From: Candidatus Aenigmatarchaeota archaeon
GTDB taxonomy: Archaea; Aenigmatarchaeota; Aenigmatarchaeia; PWEA01; JACQIF01
Reading direction: 5' to 3'
Assembly: GCA_016198635.1 (NCBI GenBank)
Contig: JACQIF010000030.1
Location: 1-5,261 of the forward strand
Length of the DNA: 5,261 bases
Position numbers and translations under genes: made by a program. The notes under the pieces are model-generated. The model did no database searches, was not told the DNA's origin, and worked only from the letters and a program-made list of their open reading frames with translations. Shown in pieces: positions 5,191-5,261 of this stretch. How positions within the stretch are numbered: the first letter of the stretch is position 1; each line of letters opens with the position of its first letter.

Positions 5191-5261
5191 ATGGAAATCC
5201 CACAAACAATACCCCCAAAGACACACAAAACTCAAATAATAACACAAAACAAAACAACAAC
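5191..5261 (+). other. A/C-rich, nearly G-free tract to the window end
   Basis: From 5201 to 5261 the plus strand holds a single G and only a few T; the rest is A and C. This composition is unlike anything else in the window. An ATG at 5191 opens 23 codons that stay open to the edge (MEIPQTIPPKTHK, then Thr/Gln/Asn/Lys-rich), so the start of a divergent gene cannot be excluded. No Shine-Dalgarno precedes it, and a tract this poor in stop-forming bases stays open easily. It may equally be a low-complexity intergenic or contig-end sequence. Confidence 0.4.

Noticed and set aside
1..5261. tRNA or rRNA genes, CRISPR arrays, transposase genes or terminal repeats
   Set aside because: I found no cloverleaf-like sequence, regularly spaced repeats, transposase or integrase motifs, or flanking target duplications on either strand.

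Overview
This window looks archaeal. Four genes are recognisable: a tryptophanyl-tRNA synthetase of the archaeal/eukaryotic type, ribosomal protein L10e (uL16) in its archaeal form, and two mevalonate-pathway enzymes (mevalonate kinase and a mevalonate diphosphate decarboxylase homologue). Most genes have an archaeal TATA-like box. For trpS and the mevalonate kinase the box lies about 25 bases before the start codon with no Shine-Dalgarno (SD) sequence, as expected for leaderless mRNAs. The lineage cannot be fixed from this sequence. Small genes, tight spacing and a compact TrpRS would suit a streamlined archaeon, but that is inference. The odd length and the low-complexity right end suggest a short assembled contig.

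Layout from left to right. Positions 1-1299 (minus strand) hold three genes I do not recognise: a partial gene running off the left edge, a 234-residue protein 3 bases upstream of it in the same transcript, and a separate 90-residue protein. The two transcription units share an unusual promoter: a TATATA box followed, after exactly three bases, by the same 11-mer, GTGTCACCATA. Both have SD sequences, unlike the housekeeping genes. They look like a small co-regulated accessory block placed directly behind trpS, perhaps from a plasmid, virus or integrated element.

Positions 1348-2973 (minus) hold trpS and, upstream of it, rpl10e. Each has its own TATA box, and that of trpS begins right behind the rpl10e stop codon. 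Positions 2974-3109 are a divergent promoter region with an 8-bp inverted repeat and several TATA-like boxes. Mevalonate kinase (3110-4171, plus) and the decarboxylase (4152-5147, minus) converge and overlap by 20 bases at their 3' ends. Positions 5148-5261 contain the decarboxylase promoter and an almost pure A/C tract to the window end.

Functionally, the kinase and decarboxylase would carry out the first and last ATP-dependent steps from mevalonate to isopentenyl diphosphate, the precursor of archaeal isoprenoid lipids. TrpRS and L10e serve translation. The left block is the least explained part. The best lead in the window is its shared promoter motif.
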